From contig JAFLBO010000019.1 of assembly GCA_017303475.1 (NCBI GenBank), positions 1 to 64,000 on the forward strand: DNA of 64,000 bases, written 5' to 3'. Below the pieces are notes generated by a model. The model worked only from the letters and a program-made list of their open reading frames with translations, was not told the origin of the DNA and did not search any database. The position numbers and the translations under genes are program-made. This document shows, in pieces, positions 1 to 8,103 of the stretch. The stretch is from Chitinophagales bacterium. GTDB lineage: Bacteria > Bacteroidota > Bacteroidia > Chitinophagales > Saprospiraceae. Each line of letters opens with the position of its first letter. The first letter of the stretch is position 1.

Positions 1-1316
1 GTGTAGAACTGTGGTCAATCGACGCTGCTGGCAACGCTGACTACTGCGAAACATACGTAATCGTACAGGACAACCTGGGCAACTGCGGCAATGGCACAAC
101 CATTAACGTAGCAGGTGCACTGAAAACAGAAGCAACTGACGGTGTAGAAGAATCTAACGTTGCCATCAACGGCACCGCTAACTTCCTGCCTCCGTTCAAC
201 TACTTCGACCTGTCTGACGCTGATGGTGTTTACCAGGTAATGAACAACGTACCAGTAGCATCTACGTTCGTTATCGCTCCTGAGAAGGACGACAACCCAC
301 TGAACGGTGTAACTACTTATGACTTGGTATTGATCAGCAAGCACATTTTGGGTCTTGAGCCACTCAACAGCCCATACAAAATGATCGCTGCTGACGCTAA
401 CAAATCTGGTTCTATCACCACGTTCGATATCGTTGAGATTCGTAAGTTGATCCTCGGTATCTACACTGAGCTTCCAAACAACACCAGCTGGCGCTTTGTA
501 GACAAGTCATTCTCGTTCCCGAACGCGAATAACCCATTCCAGTCTGCATTCCCAGAAACTAAGTCTATCGCTGACGCAATGGCTAACCAGCTTGACGAAG
601 ACTTCGTAGGTGTTAAGATTGGTGACGTAAACGGTTCTGCTGTAGCTAACGCTACTATGCAGGCTGAAGAGCGCACAGCTGCTACCGCAATCTTCGACGT
701 TGAAGATCGCAATGTAGTTGCTGGTGAAGAGTTCAACGTAACGTTCAAATCTGCACAAGCACTGAAAGGCTTCCAGTTCACCGCTACATTGGCTGGTCTG
801 AAAGCAGTAGGTGTTGTAAACGCTGAGAACGTAAACGAGAGCAACTTCAACCTGTTGCCACAGAACGCAATGGCCGTATCTATCGACGGTGCACAAGAGT
901 TCACGGTTCGTTTCCGCGCTGAGCAATCCGGCAAACTGAGCGAAATGCTTGGTGTATCTGGTGCGATCACTCGCGCTGAGGCATACGGCGACGCTGGTCG
1001 CATGGGTGTAGCCTTCCGTTTCAGGTCCCCAGAGGGGATGACAATCAGCAGTGTAGGCTTCGAGCTGTACCAGAACCAGCCGAACCCATTCGTAAACCGT
1101 ACGTTCATCGGTTTCTTCCTGCCAGAAGCAGCAGAAGCTACTTTGAGCGTATTCGATGAGACTGGCCGCGTAGTATACCAGCAGAAAGGTCAATTTGCTA
1201 AAGGTGAGAACATGATCGCTTTGGATCGTGCTCTGATCAACACCACTGGCATGTTGTACTACAAGCTGGAAACAGCAACGGACAGCGCTACGAAGAAGAT
1301 GATCCAAGCGAAGTAA
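1..1316 (+). CDS. C-terminal part of a large secreted dockerin-like protein with T9SS sorting domain (5' end outside window)
   Basis: Reading frame is open from base 3, so the gene starts left of the window; 437 residues are visible. The ATG at 240 is internal. Around base 290-480 there are two dockerin-like half-repeats (YDLVLISKHILG, then DANKSGSITTFDIVEIRKLI), the pattern seen at the ends of giant HYR-repeat proteins of Saprospiria. The last ~85 residues (FELYQNQPNPF, then a beta-rich stretch ending KKMIQAK) are a type A T9SS C-terminal sorting domain, so the protein is probably exported and anchored at the cell surface. Codon choice is strongly biased (AAC, GAC, CGC, GTA), suggesting high expression. 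What the missing N-terminal part does cannot be said. Confidence 0.85.
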   Translation, partial: VELWSIDAAGNADYCETYVIVQDNLGNCGNGTTINVAGALKTEATDGVEESNVAINGTANFLPPFNYFDLSDADGVYQVMNNVPVASTFVIAPEKDDNPLNGVTTYDLVLISKHILGLEPLNSPYKMIAADANKSGSITTFDIVEIRKLILGIYTELPNNTSWRFVDKSFSFPNANNPFQSAFPETKSIADAMANQLDEDFVGVKIGDVNGSAVANATMQAEERTAATAIFDVEDRNVVAGEEFNVTFKSAQALKGFQFTATLAGLKAVGVVNAENVNESNFNLLPQNAMAVSIDGAQEFTVRFRAEQSGKLSEMLGVSGAITRAEAYGDAGRMGVAFRFRSPEGMTISSVGFELYQNQPNPFVNRTFIGFFLPEAAEATLSVFDETGRVVYQQKGQFAKGENMIALDRALINTTGMLYYKLETATDSATKKMIQAK

Positions 1317-1328
1317 TATAAATGAGTC

Positions 1329-1358
1329 CTGTCGGGGTGGCATTAGTCACCCCGACAG
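1329..1358 (+). terminator. Stem-loop after the T9SS protein gene
   Basis: An 11-bp perfect stem (CTGTCGGGGTG / CACCCCGACAG) with an 8-nt loop begins 12 bases after the stop codon and is followed by a loose T-rich stretch. It is probably a terminator. A partial copy of the same stem lies at 1454-1480. Confidence 0.6.
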
Positions 1359-1453
1359 TTCATTTTATTTCGCGAAGGTTATTTCCTTTGACACAACAAC
1401 ATAGTGGCACGCGAGCCGACTGAAAAGTCAAGCCTGCCTCTCCATACGATTCA

Positions 1454-1480
1454 CTGTCGGGGTGACTCTAAGTCACCCTG
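1454..1480 (+). repeat. Second hairpin sharing the CTGTCGGGGTG arm
   Basis: GGGTGACT / AGTCACCC forms an 8-bp stem with a 3-nt loop (CTA), preceded by the same CTGTCGGGGTG arm as the hairpin at 1329-1358. No T tract follows. It may be a duplicated palindromic unit rather than a terminator. Confidence 0.5.
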
Positions 1481-1536
1481 AAAGTTACCTCTAATCGATT
1501 TTACAAGATCATACTTTAAAATCGGTTTTTGGGATG

Positions 1537-1571
1537 GCCTCTCTCCTGTACGAGGAGGGGGGCTTTTTTTT
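1537..1571 (+). terminator. Strong intrinsic terminator
   Basis: An 11-bp G/C-rich stem (1537-1547 with 1553-1563, two G-U pairs, loop GTACG) is followed directly by eight T residues. It is well past the stop at 1316, so either readthrough transcripts or an unrecognised short RNA from 1360-1536 end here. Confidence 0.65.
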
Positions 1572-1593
1572 ATTTGGAAGGCGCGAGGGAGGT

Positions 1594-1628
1594 ACAAAGG
1601 CACAAAGGCACTAAGGGGGCACTGAGGA
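1594..1628 (+). repeat. Low-complexity 'AAAGGCACAAAGGCACTAAGG' type tract
   Basis: An imperfect tandem of CAAAGGCA/CACTAAGG words. It resembles the inverted repeats that bound the GxxExxY cassette at 18374-18935 and the tract at 43619-43675. The gap 1317-1774 holds only these hairpins and repeats; no coding sequence is seen in it. Confidence 0.6.
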
Positions 1629-1637
1629 ATCAGCCTC

Positions 1638-1708
1638 ACTCATTCACACACTCACTCATTCACACACTCACTCATTCACACACTCACTCATTCACTCATT
1701 TCATTATC
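1638..1708 (+). repeat. Tandem repeat of CACTCATTCACA words
   Basis: A run of about 70 bases made of ACTCACTCATTCACAC units, free of G on the plus strand. It lies 65 bases upstream of the DoxX-like gene and would be in its leader if transcription starts upstream. Confidence 0.8.
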
Positions 1709-1774
1709 TTCGCGCACTTTTTCAGGAACCTCATTTTAAAAGTTCAAAGCAGCTTTTGAGACATCTCACAGATT

Positions 1775-2191
1775 ATGCGTGATATAACTGATTTGATTGG
1801 CCGGATTTTTCTTTCAGCGATTTTTATATTTGAAGCTATTGACACCAGCTTGTTCTTTGGAACTGCCAAAAGAACTATGTCGGAGCATGGCCTGACCTGG
1901 AACCAGGATTTTCTGCTATATGGAGCAATATTTTTGTTGACTTTGGGTGGATTGATGGTATTGATTGGCTACAGGACTACCCTGGGGGCCATTCTTTTAT
2001 TGATATATTGGGTACCGGTAACCCTTATTGTTCACGATTTTTGGAACACACATACCAACCTCGAGCTTAGGCAGGAGAGTATAATGTTTATGAAAAACTT
2101 TGCCATTATTGGAGGTTTGCTTATGCTAATAGGCAAGGGGGGCGGTCGGTACAGTATCCGTCGCCTGTTTGCAACCACCAGGGTTAATTGA
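1775..2191 (+). CDS. DoxX-like integral membrane protein
   Basis: 138 residues with four hydrophobic segments at about residues 8-28, 45-65, 70-90 and 105-122. Hydrophobic pattern and length match the DoxX/SURF4-like family, in which small four-helix membrane proteins are linked to quinone or redox functions in a few members only. The segment GRIFLSAIFIFEAI near the N-terminus fits the family's first helix. It stands alone, facing the convergent SDR gene 19 bases downstream. Function in this organism is unknown. Confidence 0.75.
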   Translation: MRDITDLIGRIFLSAIFIFEAIDTSLFFGTAKRTMSEHGLTWNQDFLLYGAIFLLTLGGLMVLIGYRTTLGAILLLIYWVPVTLIVHDFWNTHTNLELRQESIMFMKNFAIIGGLLMLIGKGGGRYSIRRLFATTRVN

Positions 2192-2210
2192 CAAGCATTG
2201 GGAGGGAGGA

Positions 2211-3011
2211 TTACCTGACTTTTGCTTTTAGTAGAACTTTGGCAAAGTATGCGGGGAAAAATCGCTTTAAATAAATCCCCAGAACCTCTTTTCCACCAAA
2301 ATAGGCCTCTTGTTTCCCATCCTGAATCGCTTGTAGGATTTTAGATGCGAGTCTGGCCGGATCCATGCCCTTGTCAGTGGCTTCATCCATGGTGCCAAGT
2401 TTTGACCCGGACCCGGTCAGGGCATTTTTACTTACATTAGTGCGAACAAATCCTGGGCAGATTAAGGTTACTTTGATTTGAGCGTCGTGTAATTCAGCTC
2501 TCAGGCTATCAAAGAATCCATGCAGGGCATGTTTTGACGCAGCATAAGCTGAACGGTAAGGTGTGCCGAATTTACCCGTTAGGCTTGTGATGGTGACAAT
2601 GTGTCCTAGCTGGTGCATCATCATATTAGGCAAAATGGCCTTGGTGAGCGCCACAGTGCCGAAATAATTGACGGCCATCAATTTTTTATCAACATCAAGA
2701 GTGGTTTCCAGCGCCAGGGATCGCTGTGAAATGCCACCATTGTTGACCAAAATGTCAATCTTTCCCACCTGTTTAAGGGTTGCAGAAACGATTTCTGGAA
2801 TAGAATCATGTTGTTCCAAATCCAGGCGACGAAACATAACGGACGCAGCACCAGCTTCCAGACAGGCTGCAGCTACCCGGTTGGTTTCTACGTCGTTCCG
2901 TGCAGAAAGAATGAGGTGTGCCCCTTTTTCTGCAAAAGCAATTGAAAGCGCTTCTCCTATGCCAGAGGATGCTCCGGTAATCCAAACCCGTTTGTTTCTG
3001 AAAAAATCCAT
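2211..3011 (-). CDS. Short-chain dehydrogenase/reductase (SDR)
   Basis: 266 residues, a classical SDR. The cofactor motif TGASSGIG is at residues 12-19, NNGG follows in the middle of the fold, and the catalytic Ser and Tyr-x-x-x-Lys appear in ITSLTGKFG and YAASK. It should be an NAD(P)-dependent oxidoreductase; substrate cannot be inferred. The C-terminal tail (FFPAYFAKVLLKAKVR) is hydrophobic/basic and resembles membrane-associated SDRs that act on lipids or ketones. The ATG at 3011 sits only about 6 bases below a -7 promoter box at 3024-3017, so the transcript may be nearly leaderless. Confidence 0.9.
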   Translation of the reverse strand: MDFFRNKRVWITGASSGIGEALSIAFAEKGAHLILSARNDVETNRVAAACLEAGAASVMFRRLDLEQHDSIPEIVSATLKQVGKIDILVNNGGISQRSLALETTLDVDKKLMAVNYFGTVALTKAILPNMMMHQLGHIVTITSLTGKFGTPYRSAYAASKHALHGFFDSLRAELHDAQIKVTLICPGFVRTNVSKNALTGSGSKLGTMDEATDKGMDPARLASKILQAIQDGKQEAYFGGKEVLGIYLKRFFPAYFAKVLLKAKVR

Positions 3012-3016
3012 GCCTG

Positions 3017-3024
3017 CAAAGGTA
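3017..3024 (-). promoter_or_regulatory. -7 box (TACCTTTG) for the SDR gene
   Basis: Matches TAnnTTTG, the -7 consensus of the Bacteroidota housekeeping sigma factor. Initiation 4-6 bases downstream would fall at or one base before the ATG. No convincing -33 TTG at the usual spacing. Confidence 0.45.
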
Positions 3025-3100
3025 ATAATGCCTGTATTTTTACCCGTGACAATCTTTTACGCACAATAGAGTTCTAAAACGATCAATATCCTGTTCATCC

Positions 3101-4057
3101 ATGACAAAAATAGTTACCCTGACATTAAATCCGGCGTTAGACAAGAGCACGGAAATTGAGCAGTTAATTCCTGAGCAAAAATTGCGTTGTAGTCCGATGC
3201 GGGTTGATGCAGGCGGAGGCGGGATTAATGTTTCCAAGGCAATCCGGCGATTGGGAGGAGATTCTGTAGCTGTATTCCCCTTTGGCGGACAAAATGGTAT
3301 GGTATTGTGTAATTTGCTGGAACAGGAAGGAGTTAGCATCAAAGCATTGGAAGTAGTGGGGGAAACCCGGGAAAATATGGCTGTTAGAGAAAGTTCTACC
3401 AATGCGCAATACCGATTTACTATGCCCGGCTTAGCTTTAACAGAGCAGGATGCAGATAAGTGCCTTGATATAATTGGCCAATTGAAGCCCCGGTATTTAG
3501 TGGCAAGTGGTAGTTTGCCACCTGGTTTGCGGGAGACTTACTACGAAAAGGTGGCTTCCTTTGCTAAAGAGATTGATGCGAAGTTTATTTTAGATACTTC
3601 TGGAAGAGCCCTGCAAGCTGCAGCTGATGAGGGGTTGTATTTATTGAAACCAAACTTACAGGAATTAAGCGCTTTGTCTGAAAAGCCTTCTCTGGAAATG
3701 AATCAGGTGGATGACGCTGCGCTCGACATAATCAGGATGGGTAGATGTGAGGTGGTCGTGGTGTCATTAGGTGCGCAGGGAGCTCTTTTGGTTACAGCTG
3801 ATCGGGTGGAACATGTGCCGGCGCCTATGGTAAAAAAACTAACCACGGTAGGCGCCGGAGATAGTATGGTAGCCGGTATGGTATGGGCCTTGAGTGAAGG
3901 GAAAAGTTTTCAGGAAATGGTGCAAATTGGGGTGGCATGCGGCTCGGCGACAACACTGAATCCGGGAACGAGACTTTTTCGAACAGAAGATGTTTGGCGC
4001 CTGTATGAATGGATTACAACCTATGGAGAGCGGTATCGGATCAGGGATTTTTCCTGA
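3101..4057 (+). CDS. pfkB: 6-phosphofructokinase, PfkB type
   Basis: 318 residues of the ribokinase/PfkB sugar-kinase fold. The N-terminus (TLTLNPALD) and the glycine-rich GGGGINVSKAI at residues 38-48 bind the sugar phosphate; VGAGDSMVAGM carries the catalytic base Asp254 and anion hole. Over its whole length it follows E. coli PfkB (phosphofructokinase-2) including the PEGKLRC-, VVSLG.QGAL- and NPGTRL-like blocks, so fructose-6-phosphate is the most likely substrate; fructose-1-phosphate or tagatose-6-phosphate cannot be excluded. Divergent from the SDR gene. Confidence 0.88.
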   Translation: MTKIVTLTLNPALDKSTEIEQLIPEQKLRCSPMRVDAGGGGINVSKAIRRLGGDSVAVFPFGGQNGMVLCNLLEQEGVSIKALEVVGETRENMAVRESSTNAQYRFTMPGLALTEQDADKCLDIIGQLKPRYLVASGSLPPGLRETYYEKVASFAKEIDAKFILDTSGRALQAAADEGLYLLKPNLQELSALSEKPSLEMNQVDDAALDIIRMGRCEVVVVSLGAQGALLVTADRVEHVPAPMVKKLTTVGAGDSMVAGMVWALSEGKSFQEMVQIGVACGSATTLNPGTRLFRTEDVWRLYEWITTYGERYRIRDFS

Positions 4058-4206
4058 AAAAGGGAAATGTTCGATCGCGTATACAGTTTTTTATGTTGAC
4101 TATGTTTGCTTTCGCTTGCTTTTATTTCTATTTTTTAATAAATACAAGTAAATAATTTAATTTGAAAATCCATTTTTATTTATGCGTATATGGATTTAAG
4201 CGTTTC

Positions 4207-4214
4207 TAACTTTG
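4207..4214 (+). promoter_or_regulatory. -7 box (TAACTTTG) for adk
   Basis: Perfect TAnnTTTG about 28 bases upstream of the adk ATG. The upstream TTG at 4212 lies inside this box, which argues against it as a start codon. Confidence 0.55.
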
Positions 4215-4241
4215 CGTTTTGAGAATGTATCACGACTGCTT

Positions 4242-4817
4242 ATGACGAATCTTGTACTCTTTGGCCCTCCAGGTTCCGGCAAAGGAACACAGGCCGCGTT
4301 TTTGATTGATAAATACAACCTGGTTCACATCAGTACCGGCGATTTGTTCCGTTATGAAATGGGAAACAATACGCCGTTGGGACTTGAAGCCAAAGCCTTC
4401 ATGGCAAAAGGAGAATTGGTTCCAGACAGTATCACTATTGGTATGTTGCGGAATAAGGTTGAAAAGCACCCGGATGCCAATGGTTTTATTTTCGATGGCT
4501 TCCCTCGCACCATTCCTCAAGCTGAAGCGCTTGATGCTCTGCTTACAAGTATGGGCACAGAAGTGTCTGGCTTGATTGCACTTGTAGTGGAGGAGGAAGA
4601 AATTGTTGGTCGAATACTGAAGCGCGGACAGACATCCGGCCGGGCTGACGACAATGATGAGGCTACTGTTCGGAAACGGATTGCAGTGTACAATAGCGAG
4701 ACTGCTCCTGTTTTTGACTACTATGCAAAGCAGAACAAAAGCATGAATATCAATGGCTTAGGAACTATTGAGGAGATTGCTGGTCGGTTGAGCGAAGCAA
4801 TTGACAAACTGGTTTAG
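4242..4817 (+). CDS. adk: Adenylate kinase
   Basis: 191 residues starting MTNLVLFGPPGSGKGT, with the P-loop at residues 8-16. The NMP-binding segment (STGDLFRYE), GFPRT motif and short LID (GRADDN, no zinc cysteines) are all present, so this is a short-LID adenylate kinase interconverting ATP + AMP and 2 ADP in the cytosol. The open frame extends upstream to a TTG at 4212, but that is within the promoter box and adds residues not found in the family; ATG 4242 is preferred. Confidence 0.96.
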   Translation: MTNLVLFGPPGSGKGTQAAFLIDKYNLVHISTGDLFRYEMGNNTPLGLEAKAFMAKGELVPDSITIGMLRNKVEKHPDANGFIFDGFPRTIPQAEALDALLTSMGTEVSGLIALVVEEEEIVGRILKRGQTSGRADDNDEATVRKRIAVYNSETAPVFDYYAKQNKSMNINGLGTIEEIAGRLSEAIDKLV

Positions 4818-4940
4818 GCTTTGTTTTGGAAGATTTGAAAAGAAGTGCAGTAAGATTAGTGCTGAGCCATTGAGGAAATGCTACTTTTGAGCCTGAATTG
4901 ATCAAGGCCCTCCTTGTCATATTCCTAAATTGCGTGTCAC

Positions 4941-5255
4941 ATGGCGCTTTCTTCCACTCCATGGCAAGCTCTTTGGAGCAGATTGCCTGCACCATTGCAG
5001 AATAAATATTACCTGACATTGGTAATATTCCTGTTCATTATGGTTTTTCTGGACCGTCACAGTATTTGGACCCAGTGGAAGCTTTGGCGGGCACAGAAGC
5101 AGCTGGAACTTGATCGTTCTTATTATCAGGGAAAAATCAAGGAAGCCAAGGAAGAGGCAGAAGATTTTGAATTGACGAAAGAAAAATTTGCCCGGGAACA
5201 CTACTACATGAAGCGCGCAGATGAAGAGGTGTTCATCATTCAGGAAGAGAAATAA
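4941..5255 (+). CDS. Septum formation initiator, FtsB/DivIC family
   Basis: 104 residues: short cytoplasmic N-terminus, one membrane helix (YYLTLVIFLFIMVFLDRHSI, about residues 24-43), then a charged coiled coil (KLWRAQKQLELDRSYYQGKI) and the family's short C-terminal block (AREHYYMKRADEEVFII). This is the layout of FtsB/DivIC, which links FtsL and FtsQ in the divisome. FtsL and FtsQ are encoded 31-43 kb away in the dcw cluster of this window. It lies between adk and sucD, all on the plus strand. Confidence 0.85.
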   Translation: MALSSTPWQALWSRLPAPLQNKYYLTLVIFLFIMVFLDRHSIWTQWKLWRAQKQLELDRSYYQGKIKEAKEEAEDFELTKEKFAREHYYMKRADEEVFIIQEEK

Positions 5256-5332
5256 TTGTAGACGGGGAAAAGTGGAAATTGCTTTGGCCCGGTTTGCCGT
5301 TCAACATATTCATCGTTCATCGTTTTCCAACA

Positions 5333-6208
5333 ATGTCTGTTTTAGTCAATAAACACTCCAGAATCATCGTACAGGGTTTTACGGGAAAGGAAGGTACTTT
5401 CCACGCAGAACAAATGATTGCTTATGGCACTAACGTAGTAGGAGGTGTAACTCCTGGTAAAGGCGGGCAAACACACCTGGACAGGCCGGTTTTTAATACG
5501 GTAGAAGATGCCGTTAAACAGGCAGGTGCTGATACCAGCATCATCTTCGTGCCGCCTGGTTTTGCTGCTGATGCCATCATAGAAGCAGCCATGTCTGGAA
5601 TTAAAGTAATTGTTGCCATCACTGAAGGCATTCCGGTACAGGATATGGTCCGTGCCAAAGCTTATATAGCAGATAAGGGAGTACGCCTGATTGGTCCGAA
5701 CTGTCCGGGCATTATTACTCCGGATGAAGCAAAAGTGGGAATTATGCCGGGTTTTGTTTTCAAACGCGGCCCAATTGGTCTGGTATCTAAATCAGGTACA
5801 CTCACTTACGAAGCAGCTGACCAAATTGCCAAGGCAGGTTTGGGGATCACAACAGCTATTGGTATTGGCGGCGACCCGATTATTGGTACAACGACACGTG
5901 AAGCTATTGAGCTGTTCATGAATGATCCAGAGACAGAAGGGATAGTTATGATTGGTGAAATTGGCGGTGGCCTGGAAGCAGAAGCTGCACGCTGGATTCG
6001 CGCCAATGGTAACAAAAAACCTGTGGTTGGATTTATTGCCGGTCAAACAGCTCCTAAAGGTCGCAAAATGGGACACGCAGGTGCTATAGTAGGCGGTGCA
6101 GAAGATACCGCTGCGGCTAAAATGCAAATCATGGCTGAGAATGGCATCCATGTTGTTGCTTCTCCGGCACAAATTGGTGCAACTGTTGCAAAATTGATGG
6201 GGAAATAA
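5333..6208 (+). CDS. sucD: Succinate--CoA ligase, alpha subunit
   Basis: 291 residues, matching the family's ~290. The CoA-binding Rossmann start (IIVQGFTGKEGTFH), the GMPG block, and the GHAGAIVGG motif with the phosphohistidine (His248) are present. It catalyses succinyl-CoA + ADP/GDP + Pi to succinate + ATP/GTP in the citric acid cycle with the beta subunit SucC, which is not in this window. The start MSVLVNKHSRI is chosen over an in-frame codon at 5279 that would add 18 unrelated residues. A CATCGTTCATCGTT tract lies just before the ATG. Confidence 0.96.
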   Translation: MSVLVNKHSRIIVQGFTGKEGTFHAEQMIAYGTNVVGGVTPGKGGQTHLDRPVFNTVEDAVKQAGADTSIIFVPPGFAADAIIEAAMSGIKVIVAITEGIPVQDMVRAKAYIADKGVRLIGPNCPGIITPDEAKVGIMPGFVFKRGPIGLVSKSGTLTYEAADQIAKAGLGITTAIGIGGDPIIGTTTREAIELFMNDPETEGIVMIGEIGGGLEAEAARWIRANGNKKPVVGFIAGQTAPKGRKMGHAGAIVGGAEDTAAAKMQIMAENGIHVVASPAQIGATVAKLMGK

Positions 6209-6231
6209 TTTTCTCCCAGGATAAATTATAG

Positions 6232-6270
6232 CGCGCCTGTCTGGTAAATAACCGGGCAGGCGCGTTTTTT
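6232..6270 (+). terminator. Intrinsic terminator of sucD
   Basis: CGCGCCTG / CAGGCGCG stem followed by six T, starting 23 bases after the sucD stop. Confidence 0.85.
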
Positions 6271-6308
6271 ATTTATTATAATATTTTATCATGCAAGGTT
6301 GACTCCTG

Positions 6309-6472
6309 AGCTGTTTAAGCACTTGTTCGGGATTTGGATTTTGGACTACAAGCGGCTAATTTTATACCTCGTTAAAATTTTCATCGGATTGCCTGCTTAC
6401 TACTGCAAATTTTTCCTTGTCTAAAATAAAATTTGCTCGCTTTCGCCTCAAACCCAGATCCCGAACAAGCTC
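6309..6472. repeat. Candidate small element bounded by imperfect inverted repeats
   Basis: The arm at 6322-6341 (CTTGTTCGGGAT...) is repeated inverted at 6450-6470 with two mismatches in 20, and the flanking GAGCT/AGCTC words extend the symmetry. The ~165 bp in between has no coding sequence. It resembles a non-autonomous mobile element or a long palindromic intergenic unit. It fills most of the 6271-6510 gap. Confidence 0.4.
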
Positions 6473-6513
6473 TAAAGTTTTTTAACAGCTTCCCAATTTA
6501 CGTAAATCTTTAT

Positions 6514-6521
6514 TATCCTTG
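6514..6521 (+). promoter_or_regulatory. Near-consensus -7 box (TATCCTTG) for the DUF1800 gene
   Basis: Differs from TAnnTTTG at one position. It overlaps the TTG at 6519, so translation more likely starts at the ATG at 6543, about 20 bases downstream. Confidence 0.4.
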
Positions 6522-6542
6522 CGTCAAAATCATTCCAACCGC

Positions 6543-8030
6543 ATGCCTACCCATACAGATCGTCATTTGGAAGAGGTTCCAACAATGCAAGATCCCTTGA
6601 TGCCGTATGTGCCTACAGCAGCCAAGCCCTGGAACGCACGCAGGGTTGCACATTTATACCGCAGATTGGGATTTGGCGCAACGATTGATCAAATTCAGCA
6701 AGGACTTCAAATGTCGCCTGGAGATCTGGTAGATCAACTATTAGATACCGCCTCTGATCTGGGACCTCCCGATCCGCCGTATTGGGGTGGGTGGACCATG
6801 GATGAATATGCCAATAACCCTGATCCCAACCTGGTATTCATCCACCGGGATGAGTTGCGCAGACGTTGGCTCGGCGAAATGCTGGATGAAGGCATCAGGG
6901 CTAAAATGGCCCTTTTTTGGCACAATCACTTTGTGACGGAGCTGGATGTTTATAATTGTAATGCCTACTTGTGGAGCTATTATTCCATGATCCACGATTA
7001 TGCATTCGGTAATTTTAGAATTTTTGCCCGTGAAATGGGCAAAACCGGGGCTATGCTGGTATACCTGAACGGCAACCTGAGCGTAGCCGGCGAGCCGAAT
7101 GAAAACTATGCCAGAGAGCTAATGGAACTCTTTACCATGGGAGAGAGTAATGGCTATACCCAGGCAGATATCGTGGAAATGTCGAAGGCGCTTACCGGCT
7201 GGCAGGCTAGTGGATACCTGTGCGATCCACCGTATTTTGATCCTAACCTGCACGATAATACGCAGAAAACAGTATTTGGGCAGACTTCCAATTTGAGTTT
7301 TACCACTGCGCACAACCTTATTTTCAGTGCAAGGGCAGACCAGGTTTCTCATTTTATTGCCGGAAAGTTGTATAAGCATTTTGTTTATCAACAAGTTGAT
7401 AATCAGGTGGTTGCGGGGCTAGCTCAGACCTTCCGGGATAACAACTGGGAAATTTTGCCTTTGCTCAAACAACTGTTTAAGAGCGAACACTTTTTCGACG
7501 AGACCTTTATGTGTGCCAGGCATAAAACGCCGCTTGAATCCATGCTTAATCTTTATCAGATGGCCAGGGTACCAGCCAGTGAAGTGGCAGAAGATCGGTG
7601 GAATGCTATCGGATATTGGTCTTACCAGCTTGGACAGGAAATATTCAATCCACCCAACGTTGCCGGATGGAAAGGACATCGAAACTGGATTAACGAGAGC
7701 ACACTTACTGCCCGTTGGAATTACAGTTCTGCAGTGGCCTATTGGTTGACTACCGAGGATCAAAGCAGAGAGCGTTTGCGAACCTTGGCGCAAACGCTTA
7801 CCAACGACAGCAATGACCCGAATTTGATTACTGCAGCGTTGGTGGAGTACTTTCTTGGACAAACCCTCGATCCTGTCCACCTGCAATCTGCGGTGATATA
7901 TTTCAAATCTGGAATACCTGAAAATTATTACCTGGATGGTTCCTGGAACCTTTATTGGGATGAAGCCCCTTACCAGATAGTCAATCTGTTGTATTATCTG
8001 GTCAAACTACCTGAATTTCAACTGGTTTAG
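6543..8030 (+). CDS. DUF1800 domain protein
   Basis: 495 residues of the DUF1800 family. Recognisable blocks are HLYRRLGFGAT near the N-terminus, RAKMALFWHNHFVTE, ENYARELMELFTMGE and FNPPNVAGWKG. DUF1800 genes very commonly precede a DUF1501 gene, as here with 73 bases between them, and the two products are thought to work together, but no biochemical activity is established. No signal peptide is visible, unlike its partner. The start at 6543 is preferred over the TTG at 6519; 6585 is a further candidate. Confidence 0.85.
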   Translation: MPTHTDRHLEEVPTMQDPLMPYVPTAAKPWNARRVAHLYRRLGFGATIDQIQQGLQMSPGDLVDQLLDTASDLGPPDPPYWGGWTMDEYANNPDPNLVFIHRDELRRRWLGEMLDEGIRAKMALFWHNHFVTELDVYNCNAYLWSYYSMIHDYAFGNFRIFAREMGKTGAMLVYLNGNLSVAGEPNENYARELMELFTMGESNGYTQADIVEMSKALTGWQASGYLCDPPYFDPNLHDNTQKTVFGQTSNLSFTTAHNLIFSARADQVSHFIAGKLYKHFVYQQVDNQVVAGLAQTFRDNNWEILPLLKQLFKSEHFFDETFMCARHKTPLESMLNLYQMARVPASEVAEDRWNAIGYWSYQLGQEIFNPPNVAGWKGHRNWINESTLTARWNYSSAVAYWLTTEDQSRERLRTLAQTLTNDSNDPNLITAALVEYFLGQTLDPVHLQSAVIYFKSGIPENYYLDGSWNLYWDEAPYQIVNLLYYLVKLPEFQLV

Positions 8031-8103
8031 CGCTTGTCTAAATGGAAATTCGGAAAAGCTTTTAACCGTTTTGGTTCCTTTCTAACAACTGTCGTTTATT
8101 CAT

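Noticed and set aside
240..1316. Independent gene starting at ATG 240
   Set aside because: The frame is open and protein-like from base 3, and the dockerin-like region continues across this Met, so it is an internal residue.
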